7,149 nt of DNA from Roseomonas sp. (GCA_020249415.1 JADCFR010000216.1:1-7149); one strand, 5' to 3'; shown: positions 1-6,878, numbered from the stretch's first letter. The notes: generated by a model not told the origin, from the letters alone. Made by a program: numbers and translations.

Positions 1-77
1 CTGAGGTCAGGTTTCGCAGCCTTGATTTGCCCGCCAGGTGCCTTGTTCGCGTGCGGGCTGCGCGCTTTTACTGCCGC

Positions 78-929
78 ATGACAAAGCGCCTTAAATCCCA
101 TTGGTGGTGGGACCATTCCACCAAGGATTTTGCCGAAATGGATATGGCAAATCATGTGGCCATCCTGCCTGTGGCCGCCACTGAACAGCATGGGCCGCAT
201 CTGCCGGTGCGCGTGGATGCCGCGATCAATCAGGGCATCATAAATCAGGCTGTGCACCTGATGCCGGATGATCTGCCGGTGCTTGTGCTGCCGATGATGC
301 CAATCGGCAAATCCAACGAACATCACGCTTTCCCAGGGACGCTCAGCCTGTCGCATGAAACGCTGTTTCGGCTGTGGTTCGATATCGGGGAGAGTGTGCT
401 GCGTGCCGGCTGCCGCAAGCTGATCCTGTTCAATTCCCATGGCGGGCAGCCGCAGGTGGCGGATATTGTGGCACGTGAACTGCGCGTGCGGCATGAGATG
501 TTTGTGGTAACCGCCACCTGGTGGAACATTACCAAGCAGGATGATCTTTTCAGCGCCATGGAGTTAAAGCATGGCATCCATGGCGGAGAAGTCGAAACCA
601 GTGCCATGCTGCATCTGCATCGTGACTTGATCGCCATGGAGCATGCGGCCAATTTCGTGCCGCTTTCAGTCGAAATCGAAAAGGCCGGCGGCATGCTGAC
701 GCCCGAAGGCGCCGTTGGTTTTGGCTGGCAAACCCAGGATCTGGAACCCTCCGGTGCCTGTGGTGATGCCGCATCGGCTGATGCGGATCGCGGTAGCATC
801 ATTGTCCAGCGTGCGGCCAAGGCGCTGGTGCAGCTTTGCCGCGAAGTGCACGCCTATCCCATGGATCGTGTCACGCGGGAGACTCTTTACAATGCGCCCA
901 GGCGAGGCGAATTGGGGAGTCGAAGCTGA
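78..929 (+). CDS. Creatininase-family amidohydrolase
   Basis: A 283-residue protein of the creatininase superfamily, whose members are metal-dependent cytoplasmic hydrolases cleaving amide or C-N bonds (creatinine, formamidopyrimidine compounds, mycofactocin precursor peptide). Seen: the N-terminal block TEQHGPHLPVRVD (residues 35-47) supplies the usual ligands E36, H38 and D47. FNSHGGQ (118-124) supplies H121. GIHGGEVETS (166-175) supplies H168, E171 and E173. Creatininase itself has an HxE motif at the second site; here the position is HGG, as in the non-creatininase branch, so E171 or E173 probably completes the metal site (inference). The ATG at 78 is preferred because homologues begin close to the SHWWWD segment; a TTG at 27 would add 17 unsupported residues. 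No clear ribosome binding site precedes 78. The stop overlaps the next start by one base, implying coupled translation. The substrate is unknown; creatinine is not assumed. Confidence 0.9.
   Translation: MTKRLKSHWWWDHSTKDFAEMDMANHVAILPVAATEQHGPHLPVRVDAAINQGIINQAVHLMPDDLPVLVLPMMPIGKSNEHHAFPGTLSLSHETLFRLWFDIGESVLRAGCRKLILFNSHGGQPQVADIVARELRVRHEMFVVTATWWNITKQDDLFSAMELKHGIHGGEVETSAMLHLHRDLIAMEHAANFVPLSVEIEKAGGMLTPEGAVGFGWQTQDLEPSGACGDAASADADRGSIIVQRAAKALVQLCREVHAYPMDRVTRETLYNAPRRGELGSRS
914..919 (+). promoter_or_regulatory. Ribosome binding site inside the upstream gene
   Basis: GGGGAG lies 9 bases before the ATG at 929, within the last codons of the creatininase-family gene. It fixes the start of the ring-opening hydrolase at 929 rather than at an upstream in-frame start at 836, whose extra residues lie entirely inside the previous gene and look like shadow translation. 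Confidence 0.6.
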
Positions 930-2014
930 TGCGTGCCATTGTTGAACGCCTGCCCATGCGTGATCCCGCCGATATGTCGGCGCTTACGGCTGCCTTTGCT
1001 GATGGGCGCCTTGATCCCGCCAATATTGTCGCCATTCTGGGCAAGACGGAGGGCAATGGCTGCGTGAATGATTTCACGCGCGGTTACGCGACCCTCGCCA
1101 TGAAGCTTGCCCTTGCCGAAGCAATGGGCATGACGCCTGCGGCGGTAGGGGCGCGCATTGCCTTGGTCATGTCGGGCGGCACCGAAGGCGGCCTCAGCCC
1201 GCATATGATTGTTTTTGCGGTTGCCAAGGATTGTGGGCCGAAGCCATCCGGCAAAAGGCTTGCGATCGGCACTGGCTTTACCCGTGATTTCAGCGCCGCG
1301 GAGATTGGCCGTAGCGCGCAAATCCAGGAAACCGCCACAACGGTGCGTGCTGCCATGCGCCGGGCAGGGATCACCGATCCGAAGGATGTGCATTACGTCC
1401 AGGTCAAGTGCCCGCTGCTGACCGCGGAACGCGCCGAAGGGCAGGATGTGGTTTGCATTGATACCTATGAATCCATGGGCTTTTCCCGTGGTGCTTCCGC
1501 GCTTGGGGTTGCGGTGGCGCTTGGTGAAATAGCGGCAGTCCAAGCTACCGATAGCGTAGTTTGCGCCGATTGGTCGCTGCATTCTGGTGTGGCAAGCACC
1601 TCCGCCGGCATTGAATTGATGCGCAATGAAATCATGGTGCTGGGCAATGCCGAAGGCTGGAGCGGTAATCTGGCCATTACCCATCGCGTGATGAAGGACG
1701 GCATTGATTCACTCGCCCTTTGGGCAGCCCTGGAGGAGCTTGGGGTGCGAGGCCATGGGCAGCTTGATGATGCGGCGCGCGGGCGCATCGGCGCAGTTCT
1801 CGCCAAGGCTGAACCACCGCATGGCAGCACCATTCGTGGTGCGCGCCACATCATGCGCGATGATAGCGACATCAATGCAACGCGCCATGCGCGCGCCTTG
1901 GTTGGTGGCGTGCTGGCCGGGGTGGTTGGTGATACGCGGCTTTTCGTCTCTGGCGGGGCTGAACATCAGGGGCCGGATGGTGGCGGACCGATTGCCGTCA
2001 TTGCGCGGGTTTGA
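929..2014 (+). CDS. Ring-opening amidohydrolase (cyanuric acid hydrolase/barbiturase family)
   Basis: A 361-residue protein of the AtzD/TrzD/barbiturase family, which hydrolyses a ring amide of cyanuric acid (to carboxybiuret) or barbituric acid (to ureidomalonate). The family fold has three similar repeats, each giving a Lys, an Arg and a Ser to one central site. Seen: AILGKTEGNG with K39, NDFTRG with R51 and VMSGGTEGG with S82 in repeat 1. Repeat 2 has VQVKCPLL (K160), GFSRGAS (R187) and VASTSAGIEL (S223 or S225). Repeat 3 has LAKAE (K293, E295), SDINATRHAR (R319) and VSGGAEHQGP (S341). The glycine-rich tail HQGPDGGGP (346-354) corresponds to the metal-binding C-terminus of characterised members. 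All three Lys/Arg/Ser sets are present, so the enzyme looks intact, and length is normal for the family. Which ring it opens cannot be told from these residues. It overlaps the creatininase-family gene and lies upstream of an importer, suggesting action on an imported compound. Confidence 0.93.
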   Translation: MRAIVERLPMRDPADMSALTAAFADGRLDPANIVAILGKTEGNGCVNDFTRGYATLAMKLALAEAMGMTPAAVGARIALVMSGGTEGGLSPHMIVFAVAKDCGPKPSGKRLAIGTGFTRDFSAAEIGRSAQIQETATTVRAAMRRAGITDPKDVHYVQVKCPLLTAERAEGQDVVCIDTYESMGFSRGASALGVAVALGEIAAVQATDSVVCADWSLHSGVASTSAGIELMRNEIMVLGNAEGWSGNLAITHRVMKDGIDSLALWAALEELGVRGHGQLDDAARGRIGAVLAKAEPPHGSTIRGARHIMRDDSDINATRHARALVGGVLAGVVGDTRLFVSGGAEHQGPDGGGPIAVIARV

Positions 2015-2051
2015 CCTTAATGCTCCTGGATCCGCATGCTGGGGAAATGAC

Positions 2052-2056
2052 GAGGG
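2052..2056 (+). promoter_or_regulatory. Ribosome binding site of the ABC ATPase gene
   Basis: GAGGG four bases before the ATG at 2061. The spacing is short. The 46-base gap 2015-2060 contains nothing else recognisable, neither a promoter nor a hairpin, consistent with readthrough from the hydrolase genes. Confidence 0.4.
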
Positions 2057-2060
2057 CATC

Positions 2061-3092
2061 ATGAAGCAGCCGCCCTATCTGATCCTTGATGGTCTTTCTG
2101 CGCAATTCGGCTCAACCCTTGCTGTGGATACCGTAACGCTTGAAGTGGCCAAGGGGGAGCTTGTGGCGCTGCTCGGCCCTTCAGGTTGCGGCAAGACGAC
2201 CACCTTGCGCATGGTGGCGGGCTTTGTTCCGCCGTCTGCCGGGCGGGTGCAGGTGAATGGTAAGGACATCACCAGGCTTGCCGCACATCGGCGCAATATG
2301 GGCGTTGTTTTCCAATCCTATGCGCTATTTCCGCATTTGGATATTCTGCGCAATGTCGCTTTCGGTCTGCGCATGCGTGGCATCGGGCAAGCGGAATGTC
2401 AGCGCAAGGCTGGTGCAGCGCTTGAAATGGTGGCGCTGTCGCATTTGGCCAATCGTTATCCATCGCAGCTTTCTGGTGGGCAGCAGCAGCGTGTTGCACT
2501 TGCGCGCGCGCTGGTGATTGAACCGGATGTCTTGCTGCTGGATGAGCCCCTGTCCAATCTGGATGCAAATCTGCGCGTTGAAATGCGCGGCGAAATACGG
2601 CGCTTGCAGCAGCGCCTGGCGATTACAACGCTGTTCGTCACGCATGATCAGGAAGAAGCGCTTGCCATGTCGGATCGCATTGCGGTGATGCAGCAGGGCA
2701 GGCTGGTTGAACTGGGCACGCCTCAGGCGCTTTGCGACCATCCGCAAGAAGCCTTCACCGCCTCATTTCTGGGCGCCCGTACCGTTATTCCGGGCCGCAG
2801 CCGCCATCATGTTTTTGAAGCGATGGGGTTGAGTTGTGCCGAGGCACCGGCGGATGCGACCGCCATTATCCTGCGCGCGGCGCGGCTGCGTCTTTCACAG
2901 GTGCCGAATGGCCCCTTGCAGCTTGGCGGCGTAGTCACTTCAGCCATTTACCTTGGCGATGATTATGAGGTTGAGGTGGAAACACCTGCGGGTCCGGTTC
3001 GTGTTCTGACACCTTCGGATACGCCGCCGCCATCCATTGGCAGCGCCTGCCATATCACCGCGCTGGCCGGCGGTTGCAGTTTTCTATCGTGA
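2061..3092 (+). CDS. ABC transporter ATP-binding protein (PotA-like)
   Basis: A 343-residue cytoplasmic ATPase that energises an importer, of the spermidine/putrescine, iron and thiamine transporter group. Seen in order: Walker A GPSGCGKT (39-46), Q-loop with Q85 in VVFQSYALFPH, signature LSGGQ (137-141), Walker B LLLDEP with D161 and catalytic E162, D-loop SNLD (165-168) and switch H195 in VTHDQEEA. After the nucleotide-binding domain (about 1-240) comes a C-terminal stretch (about 265-343) with the spacing of a TOBE domain, ending around an IYLGDDYEVEV segment, as usual in PotA-type subunits. All catalytic residues are present. A longer in-frame reading from 1704 overlaps the previous gene by 311 bases and lacks similarity there, so the ATG at 2061 is chosen. 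It is followed after 31 bases by the binding-protein gene. Confidence 0.95.
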   Translation: MKQPPYLILDGLSAQFGSTLAVDTVTLEVAKGELVALLGPSGCGKTTTLRMVAGFVPPSAGRVQVNGKDITRLAAHRRNMGVVFQSYALFPHLDILRNVAFGLRMRGIGQAECQRKAGAALEMVALSHLANRYPSQLSGGQQQRVALARALVIEPDVLLLDEPLSNLDANLRVEMRGEIRRLQQRLAITTLFVTHDQEEALAMSDRIAVMQQGRLVELGTPQALCDHPQEAFTASFLGARTVIPGRSRHHVFEAMGLSCAEAPADATAIILRAARLRLSQVPNGPLQLGGVVTSAIYLGDDYEVEVETPAGPVRVLTPSDTPPPSIGSACHITALAGGCSFLS

Positions 3093-3110
3093 CTGAAACC
3101 CCAATCCTTG

Positions 3111-3116
3111 AAAGGA
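3111..3116 (+). promoter_or_regulatory. Ribosome binding site of the binding-protein gene
   Basis: AAAGGA, seven bases before the ATG at 3124, is among the better-placed Shine-Dalgarno sequences in the operon, which suits a binding protein normally made in excess over the other transporter subunits (general knowledge). Confidence 0.6.
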
Positions 3117-3123
3117 TCAACCA

Positions 3124-4170
3124 ATGACAATAACGCGGAGACAAGCTGGTGGTTTGATATTGGGTGCCGCCCTTGCCGCACCTTTGCATTTCACTCGCAC
3201 TGCGCATGCCCAACCCAAGGCCGGTGATGAGCTTGTGGTCGGCATTTGGGGCGGCGCGCAGGAACGCATCGTGCGCGAGCACGTCGAAAAGGCGCTTTTG
3301 GCGAAATATCCCGGCGTGAAAATCAGTTATGTGCTGGGAGGTACGCCCGAACGCCGCGCGCGCGCCTATGCCGAACGTGGCCGTCCGAGCTTCGATGTGA
3401 TTTATCTGAATATCTTTGAAAGCCGCCAAGCTGTGAGGGATGGTGTGACACAAGCGCCTACCGATGCCGTGCCGCAATTTGCCAATCTGTATGATGTGGC
3501 GAAGCTTGGCGGCTATGGTGTTGCCTTCAACCCTGTCACGGTCGTTTATGACAAGCGCAAGGCATCAAAGCCAGTGACAAGCTGGCAGGATTTGTGGAAC
3601 CCGGAATGGCGTGGCCGTATTGCCTGGCCATCCTATCCGGGGGCGCAGGGCACGGCCGGGTTGCTGATGGCTGCCAGGATATTTGGTGGCAGTGAAAACG
3701 CGATTGATATTGGTTTCCGCAAAATTCGGGAGTTGAAACCCTTTGCTGCCATCCAGGGCAGCCAGGATCAGCTTTTTGGCATGTTCGATCAGGGGGTGGC
3801 GGATATCTCGATTGAATTTGGCAGCTTTACGCGAAGCTATGCGGAATCGCGCAACCCCAATATCGAAATCGCCAATCCGGTTGAAGGCCAGGCGCTTGCC
3901 ATGAATGTCGCCTGCATCACTGTGGGTACGCGCAACCAGAAGCTTGCGGAAGAATGGGTCAACCTGCATCTTTCAGCACCCTGCATGCTCGCTTACGCGC
4001 AGCAGATTTATTACTCGCCCACGGTGAAGAACCTCAGCATCCCGGCCGATTTGCAACCAAAACTCGTGCTTGGGCCTGATGTCGCGAAGCTGGTTGATTT
4101 CGATTGGGATGTGGTGATCCGCAATCAACCTGCCTGGACCAACCGCTTCAATCGCGAAATCGCAGGTTGA
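3124..4170 (+). CDS. Periplasmic solute-binding protein of the ABC importer
   Basis: A 348-residue extracytoplasmic binding protein resembling the PotD/spermidine and iron-binding group (SBP_bac type), delivering a solute to the permease encoded next. Seen: an N-terminal export signal with TRRQ (4-7), a hydrophobic core (about 9-20) and an AHA-Q cleavage-like site near residues 27-30. The paired arginines suggest Tat export, but the residues after RR do not match the full consensus, so Sec is also possible. The mature part begins ELVVGIWGG (36-44), typical of the first beta strand of this fold. The segment SWQDLWNPEWRGRI (153-166) is a hallmark of the family's hinge region, and GVAFNPVTVVYDK (132-144) is the usual preceding strand. 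There is no lipobox cysteine. Ligand not determinable; with the neighbouring amidohydrolases a cyclic amide or ureide is plausible (inference). Confidence 0.93.
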   Translation: MTITRRQAGGLILGAALAAPLHFTRTAHAQPKAGDELVVGIWGGAQERIVREHVEKALLAKYPGVKISYVLGGTPERRARAYAERGRPSFDVIYLNIFESRQAVRDGVTQAPTDAVPQFANLYDVAKLGGYGVAFNPVTVVYDKRKASKPVTSWQDLWNPEWRGRIAWPSYPGAQGTAGLLMAARIFGGSENAIDIGFRKIRELKPFAAIQGSQDQLFGMFDQGVADISIEFGSFTRSYAESRNPNIEIANPVEGQALAMNVACITVGTRNQKLAEEWVNLHLSAPCMLAYAQQIYYSPTVKNLSIPADLQPKLVLGPDVAKLVDFDWDVVIRNQPAWTNRFNREIAG

Positions 4171-4177
4171 TCCAATC

Positions 4178-5884
4178 GTGACCGGAACGCCAGCACAACG
4201 GCCATTCTTCGGCCCCATCCTGGCGTTTCCGGTCACCTTCTGGTTGCTGCTCACTTTTGCCGCGCCCTTTGCGGTGCTGACACTGCTTTCGTTGCATGAA
4301 TACCCAGATCCTTTTGGGCCGGTGCTGCAAGCGCCTTCGACGGCACAGTTCACTGCCATTTTCGGCGATGAGTTCCTGGTCCGCGTCATTATCGAAACCT
4401 TGCTGCTTGGCGCGGGCGTCACTGCGCTTACCGTTCTGCTGGGTTATCCGCTGGCGCTCTGGCTTGTGCGCCTGCCTTTAAGGTGGCGCCCGCTGGCCTT
4501 TGCGGTGATCCTGATTCCCTTGCTGACCAATGTTGTTGTGCGATCGCTTGGCATTGTGTTGCTGTTGGCGCCCGATGGGCTGATCAATCAGGCGCTTGGC
4601 CTGCTGGGCATCCCGCCATTTCGACACATGCTTTACACCCATGGGGCCGTGGCGCTGGCGCTGGCGCAAGTCTTCATGCCTTTCATGGTGCTGGCCCTTT
4701 ATGATGTGCTGCAAGGTACCAGCCCACGTGTGCATGAAGCCGCCGAGAGTCTTGGCGCGTCGCGCATTGTCCGGGTTTTTCTGGTGGATGTGCCGCTCTC
4801 ATTGCCCGGTTTGCGGGCCGGGATCATCATCGTGTTTCTGATGGCCTCCACGGCTTATGTCTCGGCCACCCTGCTCGGCGGCAAGAAGGTTTGGACCACA
4901 GGCATGCTGGTTTGGCAGGAAGCGCTGCAAAACCTGAATGCGCCGATGGCGGCGGCACTTTCCTTGGTGATGACATTGGCGAGTACTCTTTTCGCCCTCA
5001 GCATGATCTGGATCACGCGCCGCCTCACACCCTGGCGGAGCGCCGCGCCTTCCGGCTTTCGCAGGCTGCCCGGCTGGATCATCCGGATGCTTGATCTTTT
5101 TGGCCCGGCAATTGGGAAGGTGCTCTTGGTATGCAGCCTTTTACTGCTGCTTTTGCCCTTGGTGCTGGTGGTCATTCAAAGCTTCAATGATGTGCCCCAG
5201 GCAACCGTGGCGGGCTTCCGCGCCTTTACGCTGAAATGGTATGAAAGGGTGCTGTTTGGCGGCGCCTATGCGGCAAGCTTCTGGATTTCCGTGCAGCTCG
5301 CGGCGGCGACAGCAATAGTTGCGATTTCGCTCGCATTGCCAGCGGCCTTTGCCCTGGCGCGACACCGCTTTCCCGGCCTGACAGGTCTTGCCGCCTTTTG
5401 GACCCTGCCGCTTTCCCTGCCACATGTCGCGATTGGTGTTGGCATGTTGAAGCTTTTGCAGGTTTTCACGGCCATTCCATCATTCCTTGGCATGCTGGCG
5501 GTGCATGTGGTGCTGGTACTCCCCTTCTCCATCACGCTGCTCCAAGCCTCCGTCGAACAACTCGACAAGGCGCAGGAAGATGCCGCGGCAAGCCTAGGTG
5601 CCTCTGCGCCTTGGCGGTTTTTCCTGATTGTGATGCCGGGGCTTGCACCTGGCCTTTTGGCAGCCAGCATCATGAGCTTTTTGATTTCCTTCGGTGAGGT
5701 AACGGTCACAAGCTTTCTGACCACGGCGCGCATGACAACCCTGCCGGTACGCATCTATGCCGAAGCGAGCTTCAGCCTGGAGCCGACCGTGCATGCGGTC
5801 TCAGCGATCCTGATCGTGGGAACGGTTGTATTGCTGATGATCCTCAATCGGCTTGTGCGCCTTGATCGGCTATATGCGAGATGA
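4178..5884 (+). CDS. Fused two-domain ABC transporter permease
   Basis: A 568-residue inner-membrane protein with two permease units in one chain. Unit 1 (about 1-285) has hydrophobic segments near 14-38, 72-97, 105-130, 155-177, 212-232 and 257-279, with the ATPase-docking EAA loop EAAESLGASRIVRVFLVDVP (187-206). Unit 2 (about 312-568) has segments near 314-334, 367-392, 402-425, 437-456, 488-510 and 538-557, with a second EAA loop DAAASLGASAPWRFFLIVMP (468-487). A basic linker (about 281-303) joins them. In polyamine-type systems these are usually two proteins (PotB and PotC); fused forms occur in thiamine and ferric iron importers such as ThiP and FbpB. Nothing suggests a sequencing join: the reading frame is continuous and both EAA loops are intact. 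The start is GTG at 4178, seven bases after the binding-protein stop, with only weak AGGTTGA upstream, so coupled translation is likely. Its end overlaps a possible 13-codon ORF. Confidence 0.93.
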   Translation: MTGTPAQRPFFGPILAFPVTFWLLLTFAAPFAVLTLLSLHEYPDPFGPVLQAPSTAQFTAIFGDEFLVRVIIETLLLGAGVTALTVLLGYPLALWLVRLPLRWRPLAFAVILIPLLTNVVVRSLGIVLLLAPDGLINQALGLLGIPPFRHMLYTHGAVALALAQVFMPFMVLALYDVLQGTSPRVHEAAESLGASRIVRVFLVDVPLSLPGLRAGIIIVFLMASTAYVSATLLGGKKVWTTGMLVWQEALQNLNAPMAAALSLVMTLASTLFALSMIWITRRLTPWRSAAPSGFRRLPGWIIRMLDLFGPAIGKVLLVCSLLLLLLPLVLVVIQSFNDVPQATVAGFRAFTLKWYERVLFGGAYAASFWISVQLAAATAIVAISLALPAAFALARHRFPGLTGLAAFWTLPLSLPHVAIGVGMLKLLQVFTAIPSFLGMLAVHVVLVLPFSITLLQASVEQLDKAQEDAAASLGASAPWRFFLIVMPGLAPGLLAASIMSFLISFGEVTVTSFLTTARMTTLPVRIYAEASFSLEPTVHAVSAILIVGTVVLLMILNRLVRLDRLYAR

Positions 5885-5922
5885 TTACCGTGAAAGTCAC
5901 AGTTATGGGAAACCCGCCATGA
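5881..5922 (+). other. Possible 13-residue mini-ORF bridging permease and cupin genes
   Basis: An ATG at 5881 overlaps the permease stop as ATGA, and the reading frame MITVKVTVMGNPP ends in a TGA at 5920-5922 that overlaps the cupin ATG in the same way. This could pass ribosomes from the permease gene to the cupin gene. It has no dedicated Shine-Dalgarno and may well be chance in a 34-base gap, so no product is claimed. Confidence 0.2.
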
Positions 5923-6383
5923 GCGATGAGACGAAAAACCCGGCAAAGCTGCCCCCCATTATCACGCGCCGCATTGCGGACCTTGAGACCTTCAAGATTT
6001 CCGACAAGGATACGAACTACTTCGCGATGATCGCGGACCCCATCCGGGATCAGGTGCCGTTCAGCATTTTCCTTGAAATCTTCGAGCCTGGTGGGAAGAC
6101 GCCCTGGCATCGCCACGGCCATGCACATGAGATGTTTTTCGTACTGAGCGGTGAGGCGAAGTCCGTGTGCGACGGCATGGAGGTGCAAGTGAAGGCGGGT
6201 GAAAGCTTCATCGTGCGCCCCGGCCATGAGCATGAGGTGATCAATATCGGTAAGGGCAAGCTCTATTGCCTGACAGTCATGCTGCCGAATGAGGATTTTG
6301 CGGAGCTTGTGCGCAGTGGGTTTCGCGTGTCGCTGACAGCGGATGATGTTGCGAAGATTGCCGGGCGGATTGGTGGGCTGTAA
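5919..6383 (+). CDS. Single-domain cupin protein
   Basis: A 154-residue small cupin with one beta-barrel and a probable metal site. Seen: motif 1 with G59, H64, H66, E71 and G78 within PWHRHGHAHEMFFVLSG (62-78), with extra histidines H68 and H70. Motif 2 is GESFIVRPGHEHEVIN (94-109), with P101, G102, H105 and N109 at the expected places and six rather than five residues between G94 and P101. Three histidines and one glutamate (H64, H66, E71, H105) can form the usual metal site. Cupins of this size include isomerases, dioxygenases, decarboxylases and sensors, so function is open; a role in processing a ring-opened product or sensing it is inference. The ATG at 5919 has GGGA at 5907-5910, eight bases upstream; an ATG at 5874 lies inside the permease gene and is less likely. 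The stop codon abuts an insertion-sequence end, so the native C-terminus could have been altered. Confidence 0.88.
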   Translation: MSDETKNPAKLPPIITRRIADLETFKISDKDTNYFAMIADPIRDQVPFSIFLEIFEPGGKTPWHRHGHAHEMFFVLSGEAKSVCDGMEVQVKAGESFIVRPGHEHEVINIGKGKLYCLTVMLPNEDFAELVRSGFRVSLTADDVAKIAGRIGGL

Positions 6384-6385
6384 TA

Positions 6386-6798
6386 CCGATTCCCACAGTT
6401 TAGTACCCATGCGCCCATTTCCGCAGCCCGATAGACATGATGCGCCATGGCTGGCTGATGAGCTTGTTCCAGGCATGACAGCAGTGATCGAAGATATCTT
6501 CGTAATGACGAAACACGCGATTGGATAGCCAATTGTCGCGCATGAATTGCCAGATGTTTTCCATCACGTTCAATGCGGGACATCTCGGCGGCAACGGCAG
6601 CAAGGTGATGTTGGTGGGCACCTTGACCGCGCCCGAGAGGTGCCATCCGGCCTGATCGAGCAGCAGCACCGCGTGCTTGCCGGGGCTGACCATCCCGCTG
6701 ATTTCAGCCTAATGCAGGTTCATCGCTGCGGTGTTGTAGAAGGGCAGCACCAGGGCCGCGCCCTTGCCCTCCTGCGGGCAGACAGCGCCGAAGATATA
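6386..6798 (-). mobile_element. Truncated IS630-family element (transposase 3' half)
   Basis: From just after the cupin stop to about 6798 the sequence is the right-hand part of an IS630-family insertion sequence read on the minus strand. The outer end reads ACCGATTCCCACAG inward, beginning beside TA dinucleotides at 6381-6382 and 6384-6385; IS630 elements insert at TA and duplicate it. Which TA is the target is not decidable here, so the left limit is uncertain by a few bases. The other end is missing because a second element interrupts it. Confidence 0.75.
6400..6798 (-). pseudogene. IS630-family transposase, C-terminal fragment with stop codon
   Basis: Reading the minus strand from 6798 to a TAA at 6400-6402 gives the C-terminal half of an IS630-type DDE transposase. 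It begins YIFGAVCPQEGKGAALVLPF and includes LLLDQAGWH, with the second catalytic Asp encoded at 6655-6657. The catalytic Glu is in MENIWQFMRDNWLSNRVF, encoded at 6559-6561, 31 residues after that Asp, close to the spacing expected for the family. The protein ends RIMSIGLRKWAHGY. A TAG at 6709-6711 interrupts the frame between NLH and AEIS. The N-terminal half, with the DNA-binding domain and first catalytic Asp, is absent, so the gene is non-functional. An ATG at 6693 could start a 97-residue remnant, but this is unlikely to be a real gene. Confidence 0.85.
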
Positions 6799-6816
6799 GA
6801 GCAAGCTGTTTTTTCA

Positions 6817-6856
6817 TTGAATCGGAATTCCCGAATCGGGTTGATTTCTGATTCAA
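6817..6856. repeat. Short direct and inverted repeats in the IS left end
   Basis: GAATCGG occurs twice as a direct repeat (6819-6825 and 6833-6839). TTGAATC (6817-6823) is an exact inverted partner of GATTCAA (6850-6856). Such clusters at IS ends are typical transposase-binding or terminal inverted repeat sequence. The assignment rests on position next to the transposase start. Confidence 0.5.
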
Positions 6857-6872
6857 GCCCTGTGCTGGTTTG

Positions 6873-6878
6873 AGGAGG
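6873..6878 (+). promoter_or_regulatory. Strong ribosome binding site of the second transposase
   Basis: AGGAGG lies five bases before the ATG at 6884 and nine bases before a GTG at 6888. The GTG spacing is the better one, which bears on whether this transposase is still translatable. Confidence 0.6.

Noticed and set aside
27..77. TTG start adding 17 residues to the creatininase-family protein
   Set aside because: The added residues have no family similarity and no convincing Shine-Dalgarno; the ATG at 78 matches the usual N-terminus.
887..1684. 265-codon open frame on the minus strand across the two hydrolase genes
   Set aside because: It lies opposite a strongly supported family gene, has no recognisable domain and is the expected shadow of G/C-biased codons.
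5266..5754. 162-codon minus-strand frame within the permease gene
   Set aside because: It is antisense to the second permease unit, has low-complexity composition and shows no domain or ribosome binding site.
4178..5884. Artificial fusion of two permease genes by a sequencing error
   Set aside because: The frame is continuous, the linker is of normal length and both units are complete, so a natural fusion is the simpler reading.
5890..5900. GTGA-AAG-TCAC hairpin between permease and cupin genes
   Set aside because: A four-base stem with a three-base loop and no U tract is too weak for a terminator.
6547..6873. 108-codon plus-strand frame over the insertion sequences
   Set aside because: It is antisense to the transposase fragment and crosses the junction of two elements, with no family resemblance.
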